Of a stretch of DNA of 34,323 nt, positions 1-12,970 are shown in pieces. The stretch's first letter is position 1; every line of letters begins with the position of its first letter. Source of the stretch: Corinectria fuckeliana. Taxonomy: Eukaryota > Ascomycota > Sordariomycetes > Hypocreales > Nectriaceae. The notes under the pieces are model-generated. The model worked only from the letters and a program-made list of their open reading frames with translations, searched no databases and was not told the origin of the DNA. The position numbers were made by a program, and so were the translations under genes. The stretch lies in contig WPDH01000007.1 of the NCBI GenBank assembly GCA_019137255.1, forward strand, positions 1 through 34,323. The letters are read 5' to 3'.

Positions 1-3000
1 AGTAAAGCTTATATTTACTATTTTAGTAATTATAAGAATAAGCAGGTTACTATATACTTTAAGAAATCCTATAAGGATTTTATCCTCTTTTAAGGCCTTT
101 TATAACTTAATTTAGTATAAAGCTTCTTAGACCTCTTTAAGGTCTATTATTAAGCATATATAGCTTAACTTAGGTTTAAGTATCTTAAGGGGTAAGAGGG
201 GGGGGAGGTTAGAGTTATCTGCCTAAGGTTTAAAAAAGAATTTTCTTACTAAGATCTTAGCTTTATTTATATAGAGTGTTACTAGCTTAAGTTAGTCTTA
301 GCAGATAAGAGGTAAGAGCTATAAAGGAGTTATAGTAGTTCTGCTATATAGTCTAGCTTATCTTTTTATATTCTAGAATTATATTATATTATACTATAAG
401 AGCTTAATTAGAAGTTTTCTCTAGAGGGTATACTATATATTCTATATATACTAATCTTATATTATACACACCTTAGAGTATATATACTAGTTTACTAGGT
501 AGCTAATTTGTTAAGCTATATAGTATACTCACTTAAGTTTAGAAGTTACTTTAGCTATTTTACTATTCTACTAAGAGTTATAGTAAGATCTAGGTTTCTT
601 CTGCTTTAAGGTTATATATTCTGTAATTATAGTAAGTTACTTAAAAAGCTATTTAACTTTTATATTTAGAGCCTTTAAGATAGTTATTATACTACTAGAT
701 ATATAATAAAAACAGACTACTACTTTATTAGCTGCTTTTTACTAGTAGGTTTTCTTCTAGTTAAATCTAGAGTCTAGCTTAAAAGCTATCTCTTTATAAG
801 TATTTATAATATAAATATACTAAGAGATATAATTAGACTCTTTTAGGTTATAGTTAGTTCCTATATAAAAGGTATTAATAGTTTTAATAGCCTAGGTAAG
901 ATCTAAAGTGCTATTTTAGTAGCCTTAAGCTAACCTAGTAACTATTCTATAAGAGGTAAGAAGGCTAATATAAAGTTATAACACCTCCTCTATAAGGCTA
1001 TTACTATCTTAGTCTAAGTAGCTATAATAGTCTTAAAGCAGGTAGTAAAAGTTAAAATCACTTATAAGAAGTATATAATTATTTAGAGTAATACTAGTAA
1101 GAGCTTATAGTATAAGTAAGTCACCTCTGCTATTTAGGGGATTATATAAGGTAATAATTTAGTATTAGGTTTTTATAAAGATAATACTAACTTAGTCTTC
1201 TTCTACTTATAATATTTATAACTTAGGCTTATACTATTTATTTATATAGACTATTATATGCTTACTATAGTAAACTATATAGTAGTTATAATATCTTAAG
1301 TAGGCTAGGGCTCCTATCTTAGGGTTCTTATTAGGCTTAAAAAGTATAATTATATTATATTTACTATAAGCCTATAATATAATATAGGTTAAGATAGCTT
1401 AATAATTAGTATTCTAATATAGTACTAGTATTAATTAGTAGTCTAGAGGGGGGATAGTAATAGTAATAAGACTAAGATAATTATTAAAAGAGGAGATAGT
1501 ATATAAGCAGCTTAGGCTTATATTAGGGCTAGGCTAGTAGATATTATATATAATCTGTTTATTAAGCTAGAGGGCCTTTTAGGTTTTCTTAATAAGAACT
1601 AAATAAGCTGAGCTAATAGTAAGAGTAGTAAGAGTAAGAGCCCTTAAGTTAGAGGTTTAGTTACTATATATTCTTAGAAGTAAAAAGGTCTATCTAAGTA
1701 TTCTTTCTTAGCTTAAGCCTAATATAAGGCTATAATAAGATAGTTATAACTCTAAGCTAGGTATTTACCCTTATAGAAAACACAGTTTAAAAAGATTTCT
1801 TTATATTTAGTTAGATATCTTTCTCTATTAGTATATATAACACCTTTATAATATCTACAGGTTAGGGCTAATTTATAGTTCTAGGCTAGATATTTAAACT
1901 TAAAGCAGTTATAGTATTAGGTAGGTTAGAGCCTCTTATTAAAAGGCTTATAGTTATATAGTTATATATTAAGTAGTAAGCTATTATTATATAAGTAGTT
2001 AGCCTTTTTAATAGAGCTAACATATAGGATAAGGTTTATTTTTACTTTAAGGCTAGGTTAGCTAGTCTTTTACTTTTTAACTTAAAGGATTTTTAGTTAA
2101 TTAGATCTGTTAATTTCTTTAATAAGCTTATTAGTATTATTTAGGACAGATATAAGTTAGATTCTTTTTACTATTACTATAAACATTAGAAGAGAGAGAG
2201 CTATACTATCACTAAAGGCTTTAATAACCTAATCTTTAGTATAGATAGCTTATATCTTATCTACTATATAGAATATAAGGATAGTATTACTACTTAGTAG
2301 CTTTCTTACTATAATAACACTAGAGTTACTATAAGCTTAGTTTGCTATCTTAATAGTATCTTTTAGGGTTTAGCTGTTAATATTAAGAGGTGTGTTTCTT
2401 ATTTAGATTATAACTTTATGTTTAATATAGCTTTAGGTTATTTACTCTATATTTCCCTAGTTTAGGAGTGTTAGGTTTTATACTGTAATTAATATATAAG
2501 AGGGTTAGCCTCTCTTATAATCTAAAGGTATAGTAAGAGCTATATTAATAATAGAGGTAAGAGCTATAGTAATATTTATAGTGATTTAGTCCTTAAGAGC
2601 TGTTTTATAGTTATATATTATATTCTCCTTATATAAGATGTAAGCTCACATCTTATATATAGATATATAGGTTTAGATAATATGCTAAACTTATTTAAGA
2701 GATATAATAGAGATAATTCTAGTGATAGTACTATATACTTTATTTTCTAGGTTATCTACTAGTATTCTACTTAGTTTTATAACAGGTTTATTATTTTCGC
2801 TTAGTGTGTACTAGCTAATTTCTGCGAGAGGGTTATATTAACTTTAGTTAAGTCTACACGCCCCTAAATTAATAGCTATTAGAAGCATATTAGTGCTATT
2901 ACTATAGTCCTAATATGCTATTATCCCTAGGGTAATATATATATAAGGATTTAGATTCTAGTATTAGAATGTATTTTAGAGGCAGATTAGGGCTATAGCA

Positions 3001-3030
3001 AGTAGAAACTAGGTAAGTAAGAAAAATATT
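1..3030 (-). mobile_element. Tad1-like LINE retrotransposon, RIP-mutated, cut by window edge
   Basis: Non-LTR retrotransposon remnant read on the minus strand; its 5' end lies near 3030 and its 3' part lies outside the window. ORF1: around 2100-2500 the translation resembles the N-terminal part of fungal LINE ORF1 proteins. At 1916-1875 a C-x2-C-x4-H-x4-C zinc knuckle is visible with some Cys/His codons changed to Tyr (TGC to TAC, CAT to TAT), and a second knuckle follows directly. ORF2: an apurinic-type endonuclease is recognisable, with a strand containing the residues SDFNFYYLL at about 1062-1036 and the ending STLDLT near 895. Stops inside the frames are TAA/TAG, as expected from CAA/CAG after RIP. 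Further left the sequence still resembles the linker before reverse transcriptase, but no RT core is reached. The element is dead. Assignment to the Tad1 group comes from the ORF1 knuckles plus endonuclease and was not tested by search. Confidence 0.75.
1875..1916 (-). pseudogene. LINE ORF1 CCHC zinc knuckle (degraded)
   Basis: Fourteen codons spaced as C-x2-C-x4-H-x4-C. The first Cys, the His and the last Cys are now Tyr codons, each one transition away from Cys or His. A second C-x2-C-x4-H unit follows within about 20 codons. Tandem CCHC knuckles after a basic N-terminal part are usual in ORF1 of Tad-like fungal LINEs. Confidence 0.65.
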
Positions 3031-4059
3031 ACTTAACTAAAAGGTTTTAATAAGAAAAAAAAAAAAGAAAATAATATTTTAAACTCTTAAGTGTATATTT
3101 TACTTAGTAACTATTTTATAATATTAAAACCTTACTAAGTGTATATAAGTAAAAATAAATATATTCTTATAAGTAATCTTAAAGATCTTAATATAACTGT
3201 TTAATAATTAATAGAGACTTATTACTTATATATTATATAAGCTTATAAATATAAAGTAATAGTAAGATATAAAATAATAAGAGCTACTAGCTATTATTAA
3301 AAGCCTTAAGTATTAAAGTTACTACTTATTAAGACTTTTAGATAAGTTTTTTTTACTAATAAACTATATAACACTTAAAAGAGTAATTATTATACTAGTA
3401 TAAGACCTCTAAGAAAGACTTACTTATTAAGTATATAAGTTAGTATTTTTTAACTTTAATATTAAATACTATCTTAGGATTTAAAACCTTATAGATAGAC
3501 TATTAAGATATTTTAACTATATAAAAAGTAAAATTAGCTATAATAATATACTACTTACTCTTATAATAAAGCTATAAATTATTAAAAATTTACTACTAGA
3601 TATATAATAAATAATTACTAATATTAAAAGTAAGATAAAAACTATAAGAGTATATATATAAGTAGTATAAATAAGTCTTAAAAACTTTATAAGATAATAA
3701 GTCTAAAAGGGGTATTTCTTACTTTAAACTCTCTTAAAAGACTAGAAAAGTTAAATATAAGAAGTGTTTATCTTTATAGTTATTTAAGCTTAAAAATAAG
3801 CTAGTATAACCTAAAAGTAGTTAAAAAATACTTAGTAAGAAACAGCTTATTAAGAAAGCTAAAAAGACTCTACTAGAGCTAAAATTATTAATCTAAAGTA
3901 ATATATCTTATACTAAATTATAAGAAAGCTTATAAAAAGTAAAATAGTATTCTTATATAACTCTTACTATACTTAAAAGAACTAGTTAGAAGATTATAAG
4001 CTAATAATTAGTTTTATTAATAATAGTTAGTAAGAGTATAATAAATAGCTAGTAAGCTA
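3031..4059. other. AT-rich RIP-mutated sequence, unassigned
   Basis: About 1 kb between the LINE 5' end and recognisable old-gypsy integrase sequence. A possible gag-type zinc-knuckle stretch around 3750-3830 could belong to the old gypsy element, but the cysteine spacing is unclear. No reverse transcriptase motif was found here, so the old element has probably lost protease, RT and RNase H by deletion. A small inverted repeat is present (AAGGTTTTAAT at 3041-3051, complement near 3124-3134). No functional gene is visible. Confidence 0.5.
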
Positions 4060-5298
4060 AGTTATTACTTTTATAATTAGAATAAAATCTTATTTTTTAA
4101 GAGTAAACTAGTAATTTTTATATAAAAGGTATTAAAACTTAAAATCTTATACTAGTATTATAATAATCTTAAAGTAAAATATATAAAAACTATAAAGATA
4201 TTAGAACTTATTAGTAAAAAGTTCTATTAGAATAAGATTAGAGAAGATATAGCTAAGTATATAACTAGCTACTAACTATACTAAAAGGTAAAAACCTTAA
4301 GATATAAGCCTTATAAATATTTATAATCACTCTTAATACTATTATACTTATTTTAAGAAATTAGTATAAGCTTTATTATAAGTTTACTAAATAGTATATA
4401 AGTAAATAATAAGAAATATAATATAATTTTAGTAATTATATACTATATAATAAAATATATAATATTTATTTCTTATAAGAAGATTATAATAGTAGCTTAA
4501 TTAGTATAAGTACTTTATAAGTAGGTAAAATATAAGTTTAAAAGTCTTAAAAGAATTATAAGTAATAAAAATAAGCTTCTTATATACTAATTTTAAAAGG
4601 ATCTTATAATTAAGAAGGTAACTTATTAGTAACTATTTATTATATATTACTTATAAACTAATAGCTAAATAAAAAGAATAAACTAAACTATTAAGAAATA
4701 TTTATAAATTTATATAAAAAAGTCTTTTAAAAGATAAGTAATATAATTACTAAAAGTAGAGTTTATATATTATAATAGCTAATATAGTAATATTAGTAAA
4801 TTTCTAATATAAGCCTTATATAAGTACTACTTAAAAGTAGTAAAGTATATATTATAACACTTAAAAACTATTATATAAAAAGTAACTAAGTATATTAAAA
4901 CCTTTTACTAAGTGTATAATAAGACTTATAAGTACTAAAAATAAGTAATAAAAGCCTAAGCTAAAAACTATAATAAAAAATATTTTAAATAGAAATACTA
5001 AATAAGATAAGTAGTAAGACTATTTATATATAACTTCTAATTTAAATATAAGAAATTAGCACTTAAGTTTATTTAGGTTATAATAGCTAAAAGAGTTAGA
5101 AAATAAGCTTATTAAGTTTACCTGCTAAAATAATACTATAAGATATATAATATGTTTTTAGTCTTACTTATTAAACTATAAAAAGATATATATAAAATAC
5201 TTAATAAATACTTAATAACTCTTTTAAAACTTAAAAAAGAAAAGAATAAGTAGAAAGTTAAAAAAATTATTATAAATAAGAAAATAAGAAAAGAAATC
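4060..5298 (+). mobile_element. old Ty3/gypsy chromovirus remnant: integrase to start of chromodomain
   Basis: Heavily RIP-mutated pol fragment. The plus-strand translation follows a gypsy integrase: a pre-integrase zinc-binding segment (about 4075-4260), the region around the first catalytic Asp (about 4330-4480), the conserved end of the core with residues resembling AEFxYYNS near 4755, then the C-terminal part whose conserved tail resembles YKIHNVFHVSLL near 5130. At 5221-5298 the frame enters a chromodomain (residues KVKKIIINKKIRKEI, family pattern EWEVEEI-D-R-R) and stops exactly at the insertion point of the younger LTR element. The frame resumes at 14699. Stops are TAA/TAG only in the parts read. 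Non-functional. Confidence 0.75.
5294..5298. repeat. 5-bp target-site duplication (left copy, AAATC)
   Basis: AAATC directly precedes the 5' LTR and recurs directly after the 3' LTR at 14694-14698. Five base pairs is the usual duplication length for Ty3/gypsy integrases, so the element ends and its single insertion event are well defined. Confidence 0.9.
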
Positions 5299-5682
5299 TG
5301 TTATAGAATGAGCCAGATAGAGGGCTGTTACTATCTGACAACAGCTTAGGCTATAACCCTAGAGAGGGCTACTAAAGAGTGGCTATAATAAGAAGAGAAA
5401 TCTCTTACTAATTAGGCTGGGAATTATCCTGGGAAATCCTAGGATAGTCCTAGAGAAATCCTAAGACTTATCTAGAGATTTCCTAAGGAGTAACTAGAGA
5501 GTGCTCTAGGACTTCCCCCTATATAAAGGGAAAGATAGTTACTAGAATAGATAGAAGAATTATTATCTTATTATCTTACTATCTTACTCTTAAGCTTTAG
5601 GTATCTTAATCGTATAAGTAGGGATTCTTCCTCTTAGTAGTATTTACTTTATATATCCCTTAATATAGTTAATTCTATATTA
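5299..5682 (+). repeat. 5' LTR (384 bp)
   Basis: Starts TGTTATAG and ends CTATATTA; the terminal CA expected of an LTR has become TA. It matches 14310-14693 base for base apart from scattered transitions. A TATATAAA box lies at about 5520-5527 and probably served the element promoter. Confidence 0.92.
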
Positions 5683-8600
5683 AATAGTAGTAATTATATT
5701 ACCTATACTTATATACCTTTTAAATAGCTCTTAACTTTCACCTTAGTTAGAAACTCTTAAAAGCTCACTAAGAAATCCCTAGTTACTAGGAACTCTTCTC
5801 CTCTAAGGTAATTAACTTAATTAATAAGAAAGATAATATATAAGCACAGAAATATTACCTCTAGGAATAATATTAGCAGTTAAGACTTACCTACCTATTT
5901 CTTTTATATACTACCTCTAGACCTAACCCTAAGAAAGTAGCTAAGTCTCTTATATACCTCTTAACATAAAAGTTAAAACTACACACTAGAATTAAGAAGG
6001 TAATTATAAGATAGTTAAAATCTGAGAAACAGGTATATAACTAGAAAGAACTTTATTACTACCTGACTAGACAGAAATACTAATACCTGCTACTACCTCT
6101 AAATATCTTCTAACTACTTATAAGCTCTTTAAGAATAACCAGCCTAACCCCCCTTAGGACCTTCCTTATTTTACTATAACCGCCTCTTCCCACCTAGTAA
6201 CTAATAGCTAACCTAGTTAATAATAATCTCACCTAATAGCTTTATAACTAGGATATTAAAAACAAACTAAGATCTTAATCTGCTAACCTGTTAAACCTAC
6301 TATAAATCCTAGCCTAATAACACTTTAGGGACGCCCTTCTTCTAATAACTAGTCTATAAAACAAACTAGCCCCCACAGAGTTTAACTTAACCTTCTGACT
6401 AAATAAAGGTAAGAAACCTATAATAATAGATTAATAACCCCCAGCTCTAATAGTTAAGATACTAACAGAATCAGCCCTAAGTATAAATAATCCGCTAGAA
6501 CATCTAACAGCATAAAGAACTCTTATCACTATAGAAGACTTATATAACCTTCTTAGCTAGATATAAATAAACACCACCTTAGTGTTATATATCTAGTTCT
6601 AAGTAGAAGAAGTAGAAAAGTTCTAACTAGCAGATACTTATAATAAATCCTTTAATAATATAGAGCTGGATAATAAGAACCTTATCTAAAGAAGTACCTT
6701 CTGCTTTATTAATTTCTTAGAATGATATATAGTATAAGAATCAGAATATAAAGCAGTACTAGTTTAGAATATACTATACCTACTTCTTAGATTAGCTCTA
6801 GACTAGTATGCTAGTAACCTAACTAATAACTAATAAGTAGCACTCTAGAATAGTTATAAGAGAATTAGTATATAGATTAATCTAATCTAAACCTGCTTTA
6901 AAACCTGACTAGAAGTTATGATAGACACTCTATAAAAGGAGAAATTCACTATTTAAGATATTACTAACTAAGTTGACTTCTAGAATTAGATATCTAGAGT
7001 TAAACATATAGCACATACTGCTAGATACCTACTTAATCATCTTACTAACTTAGTCTTTAACAAGCTTAATATCCACCTCTAAGAAGTTATAAGCCACCTA
7101 GCTTCTTACTAGTCTATTAACAACTAGGCAGATATAAACAAGCTTTATATACTAAACTTTTATATTTGCGTAACAGCAGGAAGTTAGAGCCACCTCCTTA
7201 GGGGAAAGTATCACACCCTAATAAGAAACCAAGCTAGTATAGCCACCTAAGAACTAAAGATAATATACCTCTAAACCTCACATAGTAATACAGCTAGACT
7301 AACCTTATAGATAGGTAATAATAGAAGCCTCCCCCTATAGTGAAATAACTATTAGTAGAGACAAGTATACACACTCTTACTTATACCCCTAGAAGCACAA
7401 AATAACATACTAACCTAAAATTAAGTCTAGTTTGTATCACCCCTACTAGTAAGAAACATAATAGCTATTAAAACCCTAACCTAGAATACAGCCCTGCTAC
7501 TAGCTCTAGCTCTCCACCTTATAATTATATACCTAGGGTAACCTAGTAGTAGGAATATAAGCACTTAAATATTTTATATGTTTAATAACATCTAGCTAGA
7601 TAAGCTTAGAGAGTACTATATTTCCTAAGAATAGGTGTAAGCCTTCTTCGCTAAAGAAAAACTATAAAATTTAGAAGAGGTAGCTTATATAGTAATAGAA
7701 TAATATAACACTAATATAGATAAACTATAAGATAACCTAGAATTCTTATATACTATACTAGAGGTATATAGATTTATCTAGAAAACTATAAAAAGCTAGG
7801 ATAGTACTAAGAAATTTATCTTAGATATTAGTAACTACTACCTAGTTCTACTACAAGACTTAGTCTACCTTACTTATAAGCCTAAGCAGATTCCTACTAT
7901 TATTAAGTATATACTACAAAATAAGAAACTAAACTTATAACACCTCTTAAAACACAGCTATATATAAGTATAAGTGAAAGCCACTCTAGCTAGGACTAAA
8001 TAATAAGAGATCTATATAGATATAAGTGTAATACGCTTAGTAATTAGTCGTAAGATACTTTAGTTCTTTCTAGATATAACCTTTATTAGAGAATATTAGG
8101 CTAAGCTTAGTAGTATAGGCTAGAATAAGGCGGAAGGATGGGTAATATTTATAGTATACTTACTAAGCTACTAGGCAGGAGAACATATAGTAGTAAAGGT
8201 CTATATTAGAGCTTAGGTTATACTAGAACTATTAGTAGGACTACTTTTAGGCTAAGAATTTAATACTACTTATAAAGTGGATATTATTAATACCTAGTAA
8301 GAAGTGCGAATAGGTGTGGCTAACAGGCTATACCTGCCTACCTTAGTATATATCTATATAAGACCTTATAAATATTTAGTAAAAAGTAATATATATATTA
8401 CAATCCCTCCTAAAAGCAGCAAAGCAGTATAGGTAAGCATACTAGGTGTCCTAAGAGGCTAAGACTTCCTTCTTAACCTATAAAGTTAAGATGTTATTAG
8501 AGCTATTATAAGACAGCCTAAGGCAGTCTTTATAATAAATAACAGGTGAAAGCTACTAATAATCTAAAAGAACTAATAACTAGGTATTCTTAAACTAGTT
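5683..8600 (+). pseudogene. gag-like and protease-like region of the chromovirus (degraded)
   Basis: By position this should hold primer-binding site, gag and protease. No clean tRNA-complementary primer site could be read after the LTR. The stretch around 6400-7700 is presumed gag, but I recognise no specific motif. Around 8200-8530 the translation resembles a retropepsin-like segment, ending near residues GVLRG-DFLL that recall the C-terminal ILG-D-F-L pattern of retroviral-type proteases. The active-site DSG itself could not be placed with confidence. Confidence 0.45.
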
Positions 8601-9099
8601 AAAGATAAGAACTCTATTAAAAAAGCTAACTAAGGTAACCTACTTATTAAATATAAAGATATAGTACTAATAACTTATAAGCTTAAACACCTAACCTAAA
8701 AAGCTATAACTCTAGCTGATAAGAAACCTAACTAGAAACTTAGTATAGGATTCTAGAATGCTAGTCTAGACCTAAATATTAAGCTAGGTATATCTAGGGA
8801 TAAGACCCTCCTAGAAGTTAAAACAGCAGAAGGAGTGAGAATCTATAACAACTAAACCAGCTTTATATAACAAGTGTAGAGTCTTATATAGAAATATGCT
8901 AGCATTTAGGCTAACTAAGAGGAAATATTAGTACCTAAGTATAAGCATATAAAGGTACTCTTAGCAGACAACTAGCACTAATAAAAGCTAGGATTATAAC
9001 CTTACCTGCTAAGGAAAAAGAGAAGAGACTTTCTAGATGCTATATTTAACTAACTGTATAACTAAGAACAAATAGAGTAGGTTATAAAACTAATACTAT

Positions 9100-11990
9100 T
9101 TATAAGCCTTGTCTTTATAGTATAGCGAATAGTGGCAGGCAAAAAGAAAGAATATATAGTAGTGGACCTATAAGCCCTAAATAATATAATAATTCCTAAT
9201 GCTTACCTAATGCTCTTATAAGAGGATATTCTTAGTAAACTCTAAGGGAAATAACATATTAGTATTATTAATACCTGGTTATTTTTTCACTAGTTTCTAG
9301 TACATCTTAAACACTAAGATCACTTTATAATAGTTAGCCACTAAGGATTAGAGTAATCTAAGGTAGCCCTAATAGGATTTAAGAACTTACTAGTATATGT
9401 CTAATAGTTTATAGACTAGCTACTCTAACTATATTAGGCCTTTACTATAGTATTTATTAATAATATTATTATTTTTTCTGATAATAATATAAAATATCTA
9501 GGGTATCTTTAGATAATCTTCCAGCTGTTCTAGGAAAAGAATATTACCCTCTTAGCTAAGAAAGCCTTTCTAGGCTACCTATTAGTCTAATTGCTTAGAT
9601 TCTAAGTAGATAGGCTAGGCTTATCTAACACTTAGGAATAAGTAGCAGCCCTAAGAAACATTAAATTCCTAATAAATTTACTTTAACTTAAGAAATAGAT
9701 TAGTATAGTTAGATAGCTATAGCACTTAATCTTAAGATTCGCTAAAGCTATTAAACTACTATAAGCTAGAAAAACTAGTATACTTATAAAAGAATGCGAA
9801 TTAGGCGAATTAATAATAGGTTAGAGATAGGTTAGCTATATAATTTAAGCTGAGTTTACTTTAACCCCTAAAGAGATTAATAGTTTCTATAAGGTTATAA
9901 ACAGGCTAGTAAATACTAAATTATTTTATCATTTTAACCTAGATATAAAACTGTTTATCTAGCTTAACATATTAAAAGAATAGGAAATAGGAGGTATAAT
10001 ATATTATCTAGACCTAAAATACACCTAGGATTAAGTTAGTAAAATCCTATCTATAGTTATACATCTTATTATATACCTTAGCTAAGCCTTATATAATACT
10101 AAGAAAAACTACTAGCTAATAGAAATAGAAATAGCATGCTTAGTCTAGATGTGCTAGAAAGCCTAGATAATAATCTAGTTAATATAAAAAGATAAAGTGA
10201 TTATGCTTACTAACCACTCTGCTATTTACATTCTAGTCTGCTAGAAATTAGTGTTTACTAGCGCTCTATAGAATAATAATTATCTTACCTTAGCTTTATA
10301 ATATCTTAGCTAGTACCTATTAGATGTCTAATATATTCTAGGACTAACTAATATAGTACTAAATGTACTCTTAAGGCTTTTAGGCTAAGAAGATATATAA
10401 GATAACACTAAAGAAGGCAAACTAGACCACCTTTAGGAAGAGGAGAAACTAGTTGCTTATACCTTCTACTTTATAGAAGCTAGTATATAAACTAGTCTAT
10501 ACTAGAAAATTATTAACTAGTATCCTAAGGAAGCAAAATAGGTAGTAATTCTAGCATAGCTTAGCAAAAAAGATAAGATCTTAGGGCTTCTCTTCTTTTA
10601 GCAAAATAGACTTATCTACCTGTGAGAGTATAGTAGATACTAACAGCTATACTTACCTATAGATACAGGCCAGAAAGTTATTTAAGATAATTATAAGTAG
10701 AACTTCCACCTAGGAGAGGTATAATCCTAGCAGGACCTATTAAGTTCTTTTGTAATAACTAACCTACACTAAGAAATCTAAATAGTATAAGACAAATACG
10801 ATATATACAGTAGAAACCTTACTAACTACTAGAAACTACTAGGCTAACTAATACCTATTTAAAGCCCCCTAATCCTATTTCACACGATCATAATAGACTT
10901 TATCACAGGGCTGCTAGTTATAAAAGCTAAAGGAATATTATAGCTAAACCTAGGAAAGCAGTTTTTTAACTGCCTACTAACTATTACCTGTAAGTAGTGT
11001 TAGATATGCCTGCTTATACTAGAGAATAATTAGTATACTACTAAAAACTAGGCATAAGTATTATTCACAGAACTAATATAATATAACTAGGGAATCCTAT
11101 ATAGTATTATATTTAACTAAGATGTAAAGTTTATATTAGACTTCTAGTAAGATTTATAAACAGCATTTAGAACTAAGCTTCTTATATTAACAGTATAGCA
11201 TCCACAAACTAATAAAGCTATAAAAAGATAAAATCAGGTGGTAAAAGTAGCCCTCTAATATTTTACTAGTGACTTCCCAGGCTAGCCCTAGGTCCTAGCT
11301 CTTATCCCCCTCTAGTTTAGCCTAAACAACTTATATTTGTTAGCTATTAATATATCGCTAAGTGAGCTAGTTACTAGGCAGCGCTTAAATAATAAGCTAT
11401 AATAGCTAGAAGATAAATCTAACACCTTTAATTAGGATATTCTCTATAATAAAGCTAAACTCGCCCTAGCCTTTATGTAAGCAGCTATAAAATACTAGTA
11501 TGACTAGAAATACTAGCTAGTAAAATATAAACTAGGAGACTAGGTCTAGTTAGAACTCTATAAGAAAGAATATATAGTAGTAGATAACTGTGTAGAAAAA
11601 CTAAAGGAGAAAAGAACTAGACTATATAAGATTCTTAAACAGGTAGGAAACCTAGTATATAGACTTAAAATAAAAGATAACCTTAATATCTACCTAGTAA
11701 TATTAGTTGCTTAACTTAAGCTAGCAGACAAACTAATTAGACAACTAGAAGCTATCCTAATAGAAGACTATAAGGTAGGAAACTAGAGGGATAAGTATAA
11801 ACACTAGGAAGTTAATTAAGTAATTAGATTATAAATACAGAAGTAAGAAAAAGGAAAACTAAAGACTAAGTACCTTATCATATGGAAAGGATAGCTAAGT
11901 AACTATAACCTTTAGCTAGAAGAAGATACTATTAAAAGTAATAAGCTTATTATAGAATACCAGGTAAGAGAGTAATATAAAGCAGAACTT
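9100..11990 (+). pseudogene. chromovirus pol: reverse transcriptase, RNase H, integrase, chromodomain (degraded)
   Basis: Reverse transcriptase: the catalytic block at 9450-9491 reads VFINNIIIFSDNN where the family has F-x-D-D-I-x-I-F-S; both Asp codons are now AAT, a G-to-A change typical of RIP. RNase H: about 9900-10300, start resembling LIHHDPDKPL. Integrase: HTIIIDFITG at 10881-10910 with the first catalytic Asp intact (GAC), and HPQTNKA at 11199-11219, the conserved segment before the catalytic Glu. Chromodomain: begins at 11871 with YLIIWKG and runs to about 11970. A chromodomain after integrase defines chromoviruses and in known members directs insertion towards heterochromatin. Numerous TAA/TAG codons make pol non-functional. 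Confidence 0.88.
11871..11970 (+). pseudogene. chromodomain of the young chromovirus
   Basis: Residues YLIIWKG followed by a stretch ending LEEDT match the family pattern YLVKWKGY...W-P-E-N. The Trp codon TGG in WKG survives, while later aromatic or Gln positions read TAG. It sits at the 3' end of pol, as in Tf1/MAGGY-like elements. Confidence 0.8.
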
Positions 11991-12970
11991 ACTAAGAAAC
12001 AAAAACATAAGTATAGCAAGCCGCAGCTAGTTATATAAGTAATAACTATACTAGTTAAAAAACAGACTAAGAATAACATAGCAGACTAGATATATAACAC
12101 CACTAAGGCCCCACACTAAAAGCATAAAAGACTAAGAAAGAACCTTACGCTATAAAATACTATAGTATTAAGAGTGCTAGCTAGAGAGAGTCCTATTTAA
12201 GGAAATCCTAAGCTATAGTAGTAGATCGCCTAGAGTAATAGCCTAGTATATTTACTACCACCTTACTAAGAATACTACTAATAGCTACTACTAGCTAATA
12301 ATAGGACATATAAGTAAGAAATTAACACCTTATAACTTAGCATACTATTTTCTTTTATTATTATTTTCCTTTATATATTACTATCTTTACTTCTTAGAGG
12401 AGAAGGCTATAACCTTATACTACTAATATATAGGAAATACCCTATAATACTAAACAAGAAGAATAAGTACTATTCTAAGTTCTCTTATTAAGTAATATAT
12501 TTCTATCTAAAGACTAAGAGCTTTACTAGCTATTTAAGAACCAGCTCACCTAATATCCCTCCTGCCTCTAGTATAAAGGGTATTACTAAGCTATACAGCT
12601 ATATAGTAATAAATATAACCTTAGAGCAGCTAAAAGCTCTAACTGATACTATATTTAGATTAAGACCTTCTTGTAATACTATAGATATTTTCGCTAGCTC
12701 ATATAAGCTAAAAACTATAACCTTAACACTAGGTTTATAAACCGACAGAACTAGATGTACTACTATAACAACCTAAACTATAATTAGTATAAAACCCTAA
12801 ACAAAGCTGTAAGTAAAGTTATAAGTAAAGCAGTAAGCAAGACAGCTAGTAAACTAAGCATACTACCACGAGAAATACCATAATAGACATAAGAACAGAA
12901 CAGGTGGTACTAGGGTGGTAGCTCTTTCTTAGCGGGAAATGCTCACACCCTCGCTATAAGCTTTAATAAT

